The position numbers were made by a program, and so were the translations under genes. From Roseovarius spongiae (lineage in GTDB: Bacteria; Pseudomonadota; Alphaproteobacteria; Rhodobacterales; Rhodobacteraceae), in contig NZ_RAPE01000001.1 in NCBI RefSeq assembly GCF_003651245.1, forward strand, positions 620,001-684,000: a DNA stretch of 64,000 nt, written 5' to 3'. Shown piece by piece: positions 29,237 to 38,156 of the stretch. Below the pieces are notes generated by a model. That model was not told where the DNA came from. It searched no databases and saw only the letters and a program-made list of their open reading frames with translations. Positions within the stretch are counted from its first letter, which is position 1. The number at the start of each line of letters is the position of its first letter.

Positions 29237-29638
29237 ATGACTGCGCAGACGCTCGAAGGCTGGTACGATCCCGATGCGACGACATTCGGGGATCGCCTTG
29301 CAGGCGCCCGCGACCAGGCCGGGATGAGCCAGACGGAACTGGCCAAGCGGCTTGGCGTCAAGAAGAAGACGCTTGAAGACTGGGAAAACGATTTCTCCGA
29401 ACCGCGCGCCAACCGGCTGTCGATGATGGCCGGGCTGCTCAATGTCTCGCTGAGCTGGCTGTTGACCGGGCAGGGCGAGGGGCCGGGCGACCCGGACGAC
29501 ATGACGCTGTCGCGCGAGGCGTCGGTGCTGCTGGGCGAAGTGCGCGAGATCAGCGTGCAGATGCGCCTGGCCTCGGAGCGGCTGAACCGCGTCGAGAAAG
29601 AGCTTCAGTCCGTGATGCGCGAGCCCCACGTTGCCTGA
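29237..29638 (+). CDS. Cro/C1-type helix-turn-helix regulator
   Basis: A 133-residue DNA-binding protein. An HTH of the XRE type spans about residues 17-70 (FGDRLAGARDQAGMSQTELAKRLGVKKKTLEDWENDFSEPRANRL). The last 45 residues are helical with leucine spacing (VREISVQMRLASERLNRVEKEL), suggesting a coiled-coil dimer. AGGAAG precedes the ATG. The 3' end overlaps the sdhE start by eight bases, so it is probably co-transcribed with sdhE. There are no phage genes nearby; it looks like a chromosomal housekeeping regulator. Confidence 0.88.
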   Translation: MTAQTLEGWYDPDATTFGDRLAGARDQAGMSQTELAKRLGVKKKTLEDWENDFSEPRANRLSMMAGLLNVSLSWLLTGQGEGPGDPDDMTLSREASVLLGEVREISVQMRLASERLNRVEKELQSVMREPHVA

Positions 29639-29903
29639 AACGCGCGAGGTCCGGCTGCGGCGGCTGACCATGCGGTCGATGCGCCGCGGGATCAAGGAGA
29701 TGGATATCCTGCTGTCGCGCTTCGCCGAGGCGCGGCTGGCGCTGCTGGGGCCGGCGGAGCTCGATGCCTACGAGGCGCTGCTCGAGGAGAACGACCAGGA
29801 CCTCTATCAATGGGTGTCGGGCCAGGCGGCCCCACCCGCGCGATTCGCGGACGTGATCCGCGATGTGGCGCTGCACGGGGGCGCGGCGAGGGCGGCTAAA
29901 TAG
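29631..29903 (+). CDS. sdhE: FAD assembly factor for succinate dehydrogenase
   Basis: A 90-residue SdhE/Sdh5 family protein that helps attach FAD to SdhA. The family motif is present in MRSMRRGIKEMDILLSRF (Arg-Gly...Glu), followed by YEALLEENDQDLYQWVSGQ. The start is a TTG at 29631, inside the end of the HTH gene; no better ATG gives the family N-terminus. The weak start and lack of its own ribosome-binding site suggest dependence on translation of the upstream gene. Confidence 0.88.
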   Translation: MPETREVRLRRLTMRSMRRGIKEMDILLSRFAEARLALLGPAELDAYEALLEENDQDLYQWVSGQAAPPARFADVIRDVALHGGAARAAK

Positions 29904-29904
29904 G

Positions 29905-29919
29905 GCGCATTTTATGCGC
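29905..29919. promoter_or_regulatory. Inverted repeat between sdhE and the MarR gene
   Basis: GCGCAT-TTT-ATGCGC, a perfect 6-bp dyad just after the sdhE stop and 75 bases before the MarR start. It could be a MarR operator; no T tract follows, so a terminator is less likely. Confidence 0.4.
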
Positions 29920-29993
29920 TTGCGTCGGGCTTTAACCGATTCTTCGACATTATCGCACAGGGTCTCTCCAGGCGGGTTCGCATGGAGAAGGAA

Positions 29994-30494
29994 ATGGATT
30001 TGCACAATACCCCTACGGCAGCAGAGGGGACTCATGGTTTCATGGCCGGCTATCTGGACGCTCTGGCGCTGGTGGAACGGCTGCACCGGCTGCTGCTCGA
30101 CGTCATCAAGGACGAGTTCGAGCGCGTCGGCGTGCTCGAGATCAACGCGGTGCAGGCGCTCTTGCTGTTCAACATCGGCGATAACGAGGTGACGGCGGGT
30201 GAGCTGAAATCGCGCGGCTACTACCAGGGCAGCAACGTCAGCTACAACCTCAAGAAGCTGGTCGAGATGGGCTACATGCACCATCAGCGCTGCGAGATCG
30301 ACCGCCGCTCGGTCCGGGTGCGGCTCACGCAGAAGGGACGGGGCATCCGCGACATCATCGCGGCGCTGTTCGAGCGGCACGCCGAGGGACTCCAGCAGCG
30401 CGGCGTGCTGGGCGCCGACGGGATCGACCGGATCGCCACCGCGCTGCGGCGGGTGGAGCGATACTGGGCCGACCAGATCCGCTATATCTACTGA
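29994..30494 (+). CDS. MarR-type winged-helix transcriptional regulator
   Basis: A regulator of about 166 aa. Its centre is a winged helix: INAVQALLLFNIGDNEVTAGELKSRGYYQGSNVSYNLKKLVEMGYMHHQRCEIDRRSVRVRLT, with recognition helix GSNVSYNLKKLVE. It resembles the alphaproteobacterial MarR group that includes LdtR, but this is not certain. ATG 29994 is preferred because GGAGAAGG lies six bases before it; ATG 29982 would add four residues. Its end overlaps the convergent DUF1194 gene by seven bases. Confidence 0.85.
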   Translation: MDLHNTPTAAEGTHGFMAGYLDALALVERLHRLLLDVIKDEFERVGVLEINAVQALLLFNIGDNEVTAGELKSRGYYQGSNVSYNLKKLVEMGYMHHQRCEIDRRSVRVRLTQKGRGIRDIIAALFERHAEGLQQRGVLGADGIDRIATALRRVERYWADQIRYIY

Positions 30495-31195
30495 TCGCGC
30501 CGCCTCGAGAGCGCGGGCAGTTCCGCCTCGCGCAAGAGCTTGCGCCTCATCGCGCGCCGGAAGCCGTCGAAATCCGGCGCCGTCTCTATGAACGCGCCGG
30601 GGCCGCGGATCACCTGCATGCGGTAATGGTATTCTAGCGTGCGCGCGCCGCTCAGGTTCTTGTCGGTATTGTCCCGGCCAAGCGGGCCTATGACCAGCGC
30701 GTTGATCGTCGGTCCGTCGCCACGGGGCAGGTCGCCCGGGCGCGGCCCCGCGTTCGACGGCCCGTCGCCCGAAATGTCGAGCACGCGCCGCCAGCAATCG
30801 GGACGCCGCGCGAGCAGGGCGGCGCCGAAGATCATCGCAGAGCCGATGGCCGTGCCGCGATCGGGGAAGCGATGCCCGCTGGCGCGAAGCGCATCCGCGA
30901 CGCCCTGCGCGTCTGCGGGGGAGTTGATCGCGGTCCAGTGCACCAGCACGCGCTGCTGCTCTGGACCGCCCCACTGGTAGACCGCCAGCCATACATGCGC
31001 GTCCGGAACCGCCAGGAGCGCGGCGCGCACCCCGGCGTCGTCAAGCGCCGCCGCGACCCCGTCGAGCTGCAACCGGTATTCCCGCGCATCGACCGAGCCC
31101 GATACATCGAGGCCGAGCGCGAGCGCCAGCCGGCAGGCGGGCTGCGCCGGACCCGCGGCCCAGAGCGCCGCGCACAGAAAGAGCGCGCCCCTCAC
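30488..31195 (-). CDS. DUF1194 protein, von Willebrand A-like (copy 2)
   Basis: An exported 235-residue protein with a signal peptide (MRGALFLCAALWAAGPAQPA). The VWA-like fold shows ALGLDVSGSVDAREY, a MIDAS-like D-x-S-x-S, and ISGDGPSNAG later. The family is common in alphaproteobacteria and its function is unknown. It is a paralogue of the next gene upstream (31192-31893), from which it is coupled by a 4-base overlap. The last residues are arginine-rich (SRRRDQ). Confidence 0.87.
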   Translation of the reverse strand: MRGALFLCAALWAAGPAQPACRLALALGLDVSGSVDAREYRLQLDGVAAALDDAGVRAALLAVPDAHVWLAVYQWGGPEQQRVLVHWTAINSPADAQGVADALRASGHRFPDRGTAIGSAMIFGAALLARRPDCWRRVLDISGDGPSNAGPRPGDLPRGDGPTINALVIGPLGRDNTDKNLSGARTLEYHYRMQVIRGPGAFIETAPDFDGFRRAMRRKLLREAELPALSRRRDQ

Positions 31196-31893
31196 CCGCG
31201 CGGCCAGCGCCGCGCGGCTGGCGCCGCGCCCACCGCCACCTCTCCGATCTCGCGCAAAAGCTTGCGCGTCATGGCGGCGCGGAAATCGGCGAACCCGTCC
31301 GCCGTCACGAGGAACGCGCCCGTCCCGTGCAGCACCTCGCTTTGGTAGAAGCGCAGCACCTCGGGGTCGTCGCCGAGGATCACCAGCCCGTTCACCACCA
31401 CTTCGGTGAAGGGAAAATGCCGGTAGGCGTTGGCCGGGCGGAAGCCGTAATTGTTGACCCCGTCGCCGGAGAGGTCGATCACGCGGCGCGCGCAGTCCGG
31501 CCCTCGTTCCAGCAGCGTCGCGCCATAGCCCAGGGCCTGTCCCACGCTGGTCGGGAAATCGTCATGGCTGCGCGCCATCGCCGCCAGCAACGCGACCGCC
31601 CGGTCTATCGCCGCCTCGCCAGTCAGCATCGTCCAGTCGAGATGCAGCTTCTGCTGGTGATGCCCGCTCCACTCATAAACCGCGAGCGCTACCTGTCCGG
31701 GCGCGCCGCGCAGGATAGCCGCGCGCACCTGCGGCGAATCGAGCGCCGCGGCCAGTCCCAGCCGTTGCAGGTCATATTCGTCCGCGTCGACCGACGCCGA
31801 CACGTCGAGCGCGAGCGCCAGCGCAAGACGACACCCCGCCGCCTGCGCCGCCCCTGTCCAGAGCAGCGCCAGGAGGCAGGCGAGCCTCACCAA
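31192..31893 (-). CDS. DUF1194 protein, von Willebrand A-like (copy 1)
   Basis: An exported 233-residue protein with a signal peptide (MVRLACLLALLWTGAAQAAG) and the same VWA-like layout as its neighbour: ALALDVSASVDADEYDLQ and LSGDGVNNYGFRPA. The MIDAS triad D-x-S-x-S is intact, suggesting divalent metal binding in the periplasm. The start overlaps the gloA-like gene by seven bases, so gloA and both DUF1194 genes form one minus-strand unit. The two copies have diverged substantially in the middle, implying an old duplication. Confidence 0.87.
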   Translation of the reverse strand: MVRLACLLALLWTGAAQAAGCRLALALALDVSASVDADEYDLQRLGLAAALDSPQVRAAILRGAPGQVALAVYEWSGHHQQKLHLDWTMLTGEAAIDRAVALLAAMARSHDDFPTSVGQALGYGATLLERGPDCARRVIDLSGDGVNNYGFRPANAYRHFPFTEVVVNGLVILGDDPEVLRFYQSEVLHGTGAFLVTADGFADFRAAMTRKLLREIGEVAVGAAPAARRWPRG

Positions 31894-32315
31894 TGGCCGG
31901 TATTCTCCATCGACGCCCAGGGTTCCTGCGGCGGCAGGGCGTCGCCCTCCTGCAACAGCTCGATCGAGATATTGTCGGGGCTGCGCACAAAGGCCATGTG
32001 CCCGTCGCGCGGCGGGCGGTTGATCGTCACGCCGTTATCCATCAGATGCTGGCACATCTCGTAGATGTCGCCGACCGAGTAGGCGAGATGCCCGAAATGG
32101 CGGCTGTCGTCGGGCAGCGCGTCGTCGCCGTCCCAGTTCCACGTCAGCTCGACCGGGCATTCCTCCTGCCCCTCGGGCGCGAGGAACACCAGCGTGAACC
32201 GCCCGCCCTCGTTCTCCATGCGCCGGACCTCCTTCAGCCCCAGCAGGTTGTAGAAGGCGATCGAGGCGTCGAGGTCTTTCACGCGCACCATCGTGTGCAG
32301 GTAACGGATTTTCAT
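31887..32315 (-). CDS. gloA: Lactoylglutathione lyase (glyoxalase I)
   Basis: A 142-residue VOC-fold enzyme that turns the methylglyoxal-glutathione hemithioacetal into lactoylglutathione. Metal ligands fit the family: His in YLHTMVRVKD, Glu in PVELTWNWD, His in HFGHLAYSV and Glu in ISIELLQEGD. The start at 32315 gives the family N-terminus MKIRYLHTMVRV, with GGAAAGG just upstream; longer in-frame starts read unrelated sequence. Probably first of an operon with the two DUF1194 genes; the link between them is unexplained. Confidence 0.93.
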   Translation of the reverse strand: MKIRYLHTMVRVKDLDASIAFYNLLGLKEVRRMENEGGRFTLVFLAPEGQEECPVELTWNWDGDDALPDDSRHFGHLAYSVGDIYEMCQHLMDNGVTINRPPRDGHMAFVRSPDNISIELLQEGDALPPQEPWASMENTGHW

Positions 32316-32452
32316 CGTCTGGCCTTTCCTGTCGGGTCTCCCGGTCGATCCTAGACGTAAATGGCGCGCCGTCCACCCTCGGGGCTTGTGCGAACGACCT
32401 TGTGATCGCGCCTCTGCGGCGCTAACTCTGGACCGCGGAACAGGGGGGCGAC

Positions 32453-33286
32453 GTGCGGCAGTATCACGAGGCGTTGAGGACGGTGCTGGCCGAGGGGGTG
32501 CGCTCATCCGACCGCACCGGTACCGGCACGATCAGCCATTTCGGCATGCAGAGCCGCTATCCGATGGCCGACGGTTTCCCGCTGGTGACCACGAAGAAGC
32601 TGCACTTGCGCTCGATCGTGCATGAATTGCTGTGGTTTCTGTCGGGCGACACCAACATCCGCTACCTCAAGGAGAACGGCGTCTCGATCTGGGACGAATG
32701 GGCCGACGAAGAGGGCGATCTCGGCCCTGTCTACGGCGCGCAGTGGCGGGCCTTTCCGGCGCTTGGCGCGGCGGTGGGCGAGGTGGACGGCGCGCCGGTC
32801 TTTCGCGCGCGCTACATCGACCAGGTCGCGGAGCTCGTGGAACTCATCCGTACCAGCCCCGACAGCCGCCGCATGGTGGTGTCTGCCTGGAATCCCGGCG
32901 ACGTGCCCGAGATGGCGCTGCCGCCCTGCCACACGATGTGGCAGGTCCGCGTGGCGGGGGGCAAGCTGCATCTGCAACTCTACCAGCGCTCGGCCGACAT
33001 GTTCCTCGGAGTGCCGTTCAACATCGCCTCCTACGCGCTGTTGCTGCACATGCTGGCGCATGTGACGGGCTACGCGCCGGGCGATTTCATCCACACGATG
33101 GGGGATGCGCATATCTATTCCAATCATCTCGACCAGGTCGAAACCCAGCTTGCCCGCACGCCCCGCCCGCTGCCGCAGCTGCGCATCACCCGGCAGGTCG
33201 GCTCGATCTTCGATTTCCGCTACGAGGACTTCGAATTCACCGGCTATGATCCCGCCCCCGCGATCCGCGCCCCGGTGGCGGTCTGA
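32453..33286 (+). CDS. thyA: Thymidylate synthase
   Basis: Methylates dUMP to dTMP using 5,10-methylene-THF (277 aa). The nucleophile Cys159 is in [31 protein letters not shown] and the folate/dUMP-binding [23 protein letters not shown] are intact. The start is GTG 32453 after AGGGGGG. The stop overlaps the folA start (TGATG), so thymidylate synthesis and folate reduction are coupled, the classic thyA-folA arrangement. Confidence 0.97.
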   Translation: MRQYHEALRTVLAEGVRSSDRTGTGTISHFGMQSRYPMADGFPLVTTKKLHLRSIVHELLWFLSGDTNIRYLKENGVSIWDEWADEEGDLGPVYGAQWRAFPALGAAVGEVDGAPVFRARYIDQVAELVELIRTSPDSRRMVVSAWNPGDVPEMALPPCHTMWQVRVAGGKLHLQLYQRSADMFLGVPFNIASYALLLHMLAHVTGYAPGDFIHTMGDAHIYSNHLDQVETQLARTPRPLPQLRITRQVGSIFDFRYEDFEFTGYDPAPAIRAPVAV

Positions 33287-33765
33287 TGCTGTCGCTGATC
33301 GTCGCGCGCGACCGCAACGGCGCCATCGGCAAGGATGGCGGCATCCCCTGGCGCGCGCCCGAGGATCTTGCCTTCTTCCAGCGCGAAACCACGGGCGGCG
33401 CGATCATCATGGGCCGCAAGACGTGGGAGAGCCTGCCCTATCGCCCGCTGAAGAACCGGCTCAACATCGTTGTGTCCTCGCATCACATCGAAGGCGCGGC
33501 GCGGTTCCCCAGCGTGCGCGGGGCGCTCGACCATGCCGCCGGTCAGGGGCATCTGCGGCTCTACGGGATCGGCGGCGCGGGTATCTTCGAGGAGATGTTT
33601 CCAATTGCCGACCGGCTGCTCATCACCGAGGTCGATGTAGAGGTGGAGGGCGCGGACGCGTTCCTGCCGCCCTTTAACGCCGATGACTGGGTGGAAACCG
33701 CCCGGCGCGTGCTGCGCGCCGACACCCCGCGCTGCACGCTGGTGGAGCTGATGCGCCGGCGCTGA
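33286..33765 (+). CDS. folA: Dihydrofolate reductase
   Basis: Regenerates tetrahydrofolate from the dihydrofolate released by ThyA, with NADPH (159 aa). The family order is clear: IVARDRNGAIGKDGGIPWRAPEDLAFF with the active-site region, IIMGRKTWESLPYRPLKNRLNIVVS, and YGIGGAGIFEEMFP. ATG 33286 shares its A with the thyA stop codon. An 18-bp GC-rich element begins at its stop codon. Confidence 0.96.
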   Translation: MLSLIVARDRNGAIGKDGGIPWRAPEDLAFFQRETTGGAIIMGRKTWESLPYRPLKNRLNIVVSSHHIEGAARFPSVRGALDHAAGQGHLRLYGIGGAGIFEEMFPIADRLLITEVDVEVEGADAFLPPFNADDWVETARRVLRADTPRCTLVELMRRR

Positions 33766-33780
33766 CGGCGCCGGGGCGCC
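33763..33780 (+). repeat. 18-bp GC-rich element at the folA stop (copy a)
   Basis: TGACGGCGCCGGGGCGCC begins with the folA stop codon and is identical to 49708-49725, which begins with the stop codon of the Hint-domain gene. It contains GGCGCC twice, able to fold into a short hairpin. Confidence 0.45.
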
Positions 33781-33893
33781 GAATGTCGTCAATCCGGTTG
33801 CCTCGGGGCCGACGTTCCGGTTTCATGCACGCCAAGGCGGCGCGCGCCAGGCCGGCGCCCCGCGTCATCGAGCGAAAAGAGAGAGAACCGCAC

Positions 33894-34478
33894 ATGTTTC
33901 CGAGCGCGAAAACGATTCTTGTTCCCACGCTCTGCGCGGCGCTGGCCTGGCCCGGCCTCGCGGCGGCGCAGGACAAGCCCGCGGAAGAGCAGGAGAACCC
34001 CACTCATACGACCGAGACATTCGGCGACTGGCAGGTCGATTGCATCGTGCCCGTCGAGACCGAGGAAAACGCGGAGCGCCGCGATCGGCAGTGCGAAATG
34101 CGCACGCAGGTGACCCGTCGGGAAGAGGACGGCACGGTTCGCCCCCTGATCCAGACCGGGATCGGTCAGACAGGCATGGAAGAGGGCTTCTGGATGGTGA
34201 TCCAGACGCCACTCGGGCTGCTGTTGCAGGAGGGTGTGAAGCTGAGGCTGATCGACGATGAGGTCGAAGGCGATCCCGAACCGATGGTGACCGCCCGTTT
34301 CCTCTATTGCGAGCGGACCCATTGCCGGTCCCAGGCGCTGCTCAATGCCGCGCAGATGGACGCGCTGGGCGCAGCGGACGAGGTCGAAGTGCAATTCGTC
34401 GGTATTCCCGACGTCGAATACGACATTCCCCTGTCGATGGAGGGTTTCGCCGACGCCCGCGCCGCGCTGAGCGAGTGA
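33894..34478 (+). CDS. Invasion-associated locus B (IalB) family protein
   Basis: A 194-residue periplasmic protein with a signal peptide (cleavage near ALAAAQ, residue ~24-26). It carries the IalB family core: TFGDWQVDCIVP, a QCEMRTQVTR segment and FLYCERTHCRSQALL. Four mature cysteines are present, likely two disulfides. The family is widespread in free-living alphaproteobacteria, so the pathogen-derived name says little; function unknown. It follows folA after 128 bases, so it probably has its own promoter. Confidence 0.88.
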   Translation: MFPSAKTILVPTLCAALAWPGLAAAQDKPAEEQENPTHTTETFGDWQVDCIVPVETEENAERRDRQCEMRTQVTRREEDGTVRPLIQTGIGQTGMEEGFWMVIQTPLGLLLQEGVKLRLIDDEVEGDPEPMVTARFLYCERTHCRSQALLNAAQMDALGAADEVEVQFVGIPDVEYDIPLSMEGFADARAALSE

Positions 34479-34487
34479 CGGCGCGCT

Positions 34488-35249
34488 TTACGCCCGGTCG
34501 AGCCAGGCGCGCACCGTCTGCTCGAACGCGCGCGGCGCCTCGGCGTGAAGCCAATGGCCGGCCTCCGGCAGCTTGACGAACCGCGCCTTGGGGAACAGAC
34601 GTTTGATTTCATCTCGGTGGCCGGGGCGAACATAGTCCGATTTCCCGCCCGTCAGGAACAGCGTGGGGCGCTCATATGTGGCGTCGATTTGCGGAAAACC
34701 CATGATCTGCGGCATCGCCGCGCCGAGCGTGTCGAGGTTGAGCCGCCAGCGCCCCGCGTTCACGTCCAGCGATTGCAGGAAGAACGGGATCAGCGCGGGG
34801 TCGTCGATCAGCCCTTCAAGGCGGGCGGCGGCGTCCGAACGTTTCTCGACCCCCGTCAGATCGACCGATTTGAGCGCCTCGACATAACGCGCCTGGCTGT
34901 GCTCGTAGGTGACGGGGGCGATATCGGCGACGATCAGGCGGTTGACCGCCTCCGGTTGCGAAAGCGCAAGCGCCATCGCCGCCTTGCCGCCCATCGAGTG
35001 GCCCATCACGTCCCATGCGCCGCCTTGCGCGGCGATTACCTCGGCGAGGTCCGCGGCCATCTCGGGATAGCCGTGATCATCGGTCCAGGGGCTGTCGCCG
35101 TGGTTGCGCATGTCCACCGCGATCACCCGGCGGCTGTCCGACAGGCGTCGCGCGATGACGCCCCAGTTGCGGGCCGAGCCGTAGAGGCCATGCGCGATCA
35201 GCAGGCCGGGCCGGTCGGTCGCGGTTCCGTGTTCGACGAAATTCAACAT
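34488..35249 (-). CDS. Alpha/beta-hydrolase, YbfF-like esterase
   Basis: A 253-residue serine hydrolase. The nucleophile is in VMGHSMGGKAAMALA. An oxyanion segment HGLYGSARNWGVIARRL lies near the start, and a histidine in LPEAGHWLHAEAP near the end. The pattern MRNHGDSPW is typical of the YbfF acyl-esterase subgroup. The start at 35249 (MLNFVEHGTA) is preferred; an in-frame ATG at 35267 adds six residues. It is convergent with the IalB gene. The physiological ester is unknown. Confidence 0.88.
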   Translation of the reverse strand: MLNFVEHGTATDRPGLLIAHGLYGSARNWGVIARRLSDSRRVIAVDMRNHGDSPWTDDHGYPEMAADLAEVIAAQGGAWDVMGHSMGGKAAMALALSQPEAVNRLIVADIAPVTYEHSQARYVEALKSVDLTGVEKRSDAAARLEGLIDDPALIPFFLQSLDVNAGRWRLNLDTLGAAMPQIMGFPQIDATYERPTLFLTGGKSDYVRPGHRDEIKRLFPKARFVKLPEAGHWLHAEAPRAFEQTVRAWLDRA

Positions 35250-35388
35250 GGCGCCGTGATAGGCCATCCGGGCGGCGGCCGCAAAACCCTTTGACGGGTT
35301 TTGCCAAGACTGTTCGCGAACTGTCTTGGCGTGGCGCATTGAGGCTGGCTGTGGCGCGCTGTAGGGTGCGGCGCGAAGGGATTGGGAC

Positions 35389-35763
35389 GTGATTGAGCGC
35401 CAGCGTTTCGAAGAGGATGTAGACGCGTTGATGGAGGCGCTGCGCGCGCGGCTCGGCGTGCGCGGCAAGCGGCTGCGCACGCGGCTGCGACGCGCCGGGC
35501 GGCGTCTGCCCCGACATGCGCGCCGCGCCGGGCAGGTCGTGCTCGGCGCGGAGCGGATGATGGATCATCCCCGGCTGCGGCTGCGAATCGACGCGCAGGA
35601 GGTTTCGGCCGCCTTCGCCGACCTGCACGCCAGCCTCGCGGCCATCGACCCCCGCGAACGACGCAAGGACGCGGCGCTTGGCATTGCGGGGGGCATCGTC
35701 TTGAACCTGATGCTGGTGGGGGCCGCGGTGGTGGGCGTCCTCGTCTGGCGCGGCCTGGTCTGA
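35389..35763 (+). CDS. Small basic membrane-anchored protein of unknown function
   Basis: A 124-residue protein starting at GTG 35389. The first ~65 residues are strongly basic (RGKRLRTRLRRAGRRLPRHARRAG). A short acidic helical part follows, then one C-terminal membrane helix (GIAGGIVLNLMLVGAAVVGVLVW). That suggests a cytoplasmic basic domain tethered to the inner membrane, perhaps binding nucleic acid or phospholipid, but no family is recognised. It has its own promoter region and is convergent with glyA. Confidence 0.6.
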   Translation: MIERQRFEEDVDALMEALRARLGVRGKRLRTRLRRAGRRLPRHARRAGQVVLGAERMMDHPRLRLRIDAQEVSAAFADLHASLAAIDPRERRKDAALGIAGGIVLNLMLVGAAVVGVLVWRGLV

Positions 35764-35775
35764 GCCGCGCCTGCC

Positions 35776-37059
35776 TCAGAGATCCGGGTAGAGCGGGAAA
35801 CGCGCGCAGAGTTCGGCGACCTCGCCGCGCACCTTGGCTTCGACCGCGTCGTTGCCGTCCGCGCCGTTGGCGGCTATGCCGTCCACCACCTCGGTGATCC
35901 AGTCGGCGATCTGGCGGAACTCGGCCTCCTTGAAGCCGCGCGTCGTCCCGGCGGGCGAGCCGAGGCGAATGCCGCTGGTCACGGTCGGTTTCTCGGGGTC
36001 GAACGGCACGCCGTTCTTGTTGCAGGTGATATGGGCGCGCCCGAGGGCCGCGTCGGTCACGTTGCCCGTCACCTTCTTGGGGCGCAAGTCGACCAGCACG
36101 ACATGCGTGTCGGTTCCCCCGGTAACGATGTCGAGCCCGCCCTTGATGAGCTGATCGGCCAGCGCGTCCGCATTGGCGCGCACTTGGCGGATGTAATCCT
36201 TGAACGCGGGTTCCAGCGCCTCGCCGAAGGCGACGGCCTTGCCGGCGATCACGTGCATCAGCGGTCCGCCCTGGATGCCGGGGAAGATGGCGGAATTGAC
36301 CTTCTTCGCGATGTCTTCGTCATTGGTGAGGATCATGCCGCCGCGCGGACCGCGCAGGGTCTTGTGCGTTGTCGTGGTCGCCACATGGGCGTGCGGGAAG
36401 GGCGAGGGATGCTCGCCCGCGGCCACGATCCCGGCGAAATGCGCCATGTCGACCAGCAGGTAGGCGCCCACGCTGTCGGCGATCTCGCGCATCCGCGCGA
36501 AATCGATCTGCCGCGGGATGGCGGAACCGCCGGCAATGATCATCTTCGGCTGGTGTTCCTTCGCGAGCGCCTCGACCTGGTCGTAATCGAGCAGGTTGTC
36601 CTGCCGCCGCACGCCGTATTGCACCGCGTTGAACCACTTGCCCGACTGGTTCGGTTTGGCCCCGTGGGTCAGGTGCCCGCCGGCATCGAGGCTCATGCCC
36701 AGGATCGTGTCGCCGGGTTTCAGCAGCGCGGTATAGACCCCCTGGTTGGCCTGGCTGCCCGAGTTGGGCTGCACGTTGGCGAAGCCGCAGCCGAATAGCT
36801 TCTTGGCGCGCTCGATGGCGAGGGTCTCGACCACGTCGACATGCTGGCATCCGCCATAGTAGCGCCGTCCCGGGTAGCCTTCGGCATATTTGTTGGTCAG
36901 CACCGAGCCCTGCGCCTCGAGCACGGCGGCCGAGACGATGTTCTCGGACGCGATCAGCTCGATCTCGTCGCGCTGGCGGCCAAGCTCGTCCCGGACGGCC
37001 CCGAAGATGTCGGGATCGCGCGAGGCGAGGGATTCGGTGAAAAAGCCGGAATCGGACAT
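35776..37059 (-). CDS. glyA: Serine hydroxymethyltransferase
   Basis: Interconverts serine and glycine with transfer of a one-carbon unit to THF (427 aa). The PLP lysine is at about 233 in [24 protein letters not shown] and [14 protein letters not shown] are intact. The start at 37059 ([16 protein letters not shown]) is the family N-terminus, with GGAGGCC upstream; longer in-frame starts are not conserved. It works with sarcosine oxidase and ThyA/FolA elsewhere in the window in folate one-carbon flow. Divergent from nadK. Confidence 0.97.
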   Translation of the reverse strand: MSDSGFFTESLASRDPDIFGAVRDELGRQRDEIELIASENIVSAAVLEAQGSVLTNKYAEGYPGRRYYGGCQHVDVVETLAIERAKKLFGCGFANVQPNSGSQANQGVYTALLKPGDTILGMSLDAGGHLTHGAKPNQSGKWFNAVQYGVRRQDNLLDYDQVEALAKEHQPKMIIAGGSAIPRQIDFARMREIADSVGAYLLVDMAHFAGIVAAGEHPSPFPHAHVATTTTHKTLRGPRGGMILTNDEDIAKKVNSAIFPGIQGGPLMHVIAGKAVAFGEALEPAFKDYIRQVRANADALADQLIKGGLDIVTGGTDTHVVLVDLRPKKVTGNVTDAALGRAHITCNKNGVPFDPEKPTVTSGIRLGSPAGTTRGFKEAEFRQIADWITEVVDGIAANGADGNDAVEAKVRGEVAELCARFPLYPDL

Positions 37060-37126
37060 GATGCATGGCCTCCATGAAAGGTTGCGGTTGATGGAGTGAG
37101 TAGCGGAAAGGGTGGCGGGTTGTAAG

Positions 37127-37141
37127 GCGACAATGCGACAA
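37127..37141. promoter_or_regulatory. Tandem GCGACAAT repeat between glyA and nadK
   Basis: GCGACAAT is followed at once by GCGACAA, about 70 bases before the glyA start codon. A possible regulator site for either divergent gene; no regulator is named. Confidence 0.3.
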
Positions 37142-37249
37142 ATCTTCTTGCAGGTGCGGCATGGCTGGTGCAGGAAAAATGGGTGGGAGCAGCCCGGCCA
37201 TGCCACGGTTTGCCCGCACGCACCGGGATCGGACGGGACGGGGAACGTC

Positions 37250-38011
37250 ATGACGGCCAGAATCGCCTTTGTCGCCAGCGACGCGCCCACCGCCCAGATC
37301 GCGCGGGCGGCGCTCGCCTCGCGCTTTGGCGACGCCCCCGAAAAGGAGGCCGACGTGATCGTCGCGCTGGGCGGGGACGGGTTCATGCTGCACACGCTGC
37401 ACCGGACGCAGGGCCTTAACGCGCCGGTTTACGGGATGAACCGCGGCACGGTCGGATTCCTGATGAACGATTACAGCGAATCCGATCTGCCCGAGCGCCT
37501 TGCCGCCGCCGAGGAAGAGGTGATTCATCCGCTGGTGATGGAGGCGCAATCGGCTGACGGCGCCCATCACCGGGCGCTGGCGATCAACGAGGTGTCGCTC
37601 CTGCGCAGCGGCGCGCAGACGGCGCAACTGCGCATCAGCGTCGACGGGCGGCTGCGGCTCGAGGAACTGGTCTGCGACGGGGCGCTGGTGTCGACCCCCG
37701 CCGGGTCCACCGCCTATAATTACAGCGCGCACGGGCCGATCCTGCCCATCGGGTCGGACGTTCTCGCGCTGACCGCCGTCGCCGCCTTCCGCCCCCGTCG
37801 CTGGCGCGGCGCGCTGGTGCGGTCAAGCGCGACGGTGCGCTTTGACGTCGCCCAGCCGGACAAGCGCCCGGTGATGGCGGTCGCGGACAGCCGCGCGGTC
37901 GAGAACGTGCTCTGGGTCGAGGTGCGCTCCATGCCGGATATCGGGCACCGCATCCTGTTCGATCCCGGTCACGGGCTTGAGGAGAGGCTGCTGCGCGAAC
38001 AGTTCGTCTGA
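37250..38011 (+). CDS. nadK: NAD kinase
   Basis: Phosphorylates NAD to NADP (253 aa). The glycine-rich [11 protein letters not shown] near residue 43, [13 protein letters not shown] and the [22 protein letters not shown] segment are all present. ATG 37250 is chosen because the family N-terminus [10 protein letters not shown] begins there, after GGGGAACG. Upstream in-frame codons give unrelated sequence. It is divergent from glyA, with a 190-base intergenic region. Confidence 0.95.
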   Translation: MTARIAFVASDAPTAQIARAALASRFGDAPEKEADVIVALGGDGFMLHTLHRTQGLNAPVYGMNRGTVGFLMNDYSESDLPERLAAAEEEVIHPLVMEAQSADGAHHRALAINEVSLLRSGAQTAQLRISVDGRLRLEELVCDGALVSTPAGSTAYNYSAHGPILPIGSDVLALTAVAAFRPRRWRGALVRSSATVRFDVAQPDKRPVMAVADSRAVENVLWVEVRSMPDIGHRILFDPGHGLEERLLREQFV

Positions 38012-38057
38012 GGCGGGCCGGTCCAAAAATTTTATCGCCTTGTTACGATTCTTTTCG

Positions 38058-38082
38058 GGAACCGCCCGCCGTGTAGCGCGTT
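38058..38082 (+). promoter_or_regulatory. EcfG-type general stress promoter of csbD
   Basis: GGAAC (38058-38062), 16 bases, then CGTT (38079-38082) exactly matches the alphaproteobacterial general-stress consensus GGAAC-N16/17-CGTT. It lies about 75 bases before the CsbD start. Confidence 0.55.
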
Positions 38083-38156
38083 CGAGCACCAGACCCCCGG
38101 CGCCGTCCACCCGGATGCCGGGAAGACACTGGAAGCAACGCGAAAGGACACCCGAT

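Noticed and set aside
37060..37249. Glycine or THF riboswitch near glyA
   Set aside because: No paired, conserved core or tandem aptamer is visible; only a short tandem octamer.
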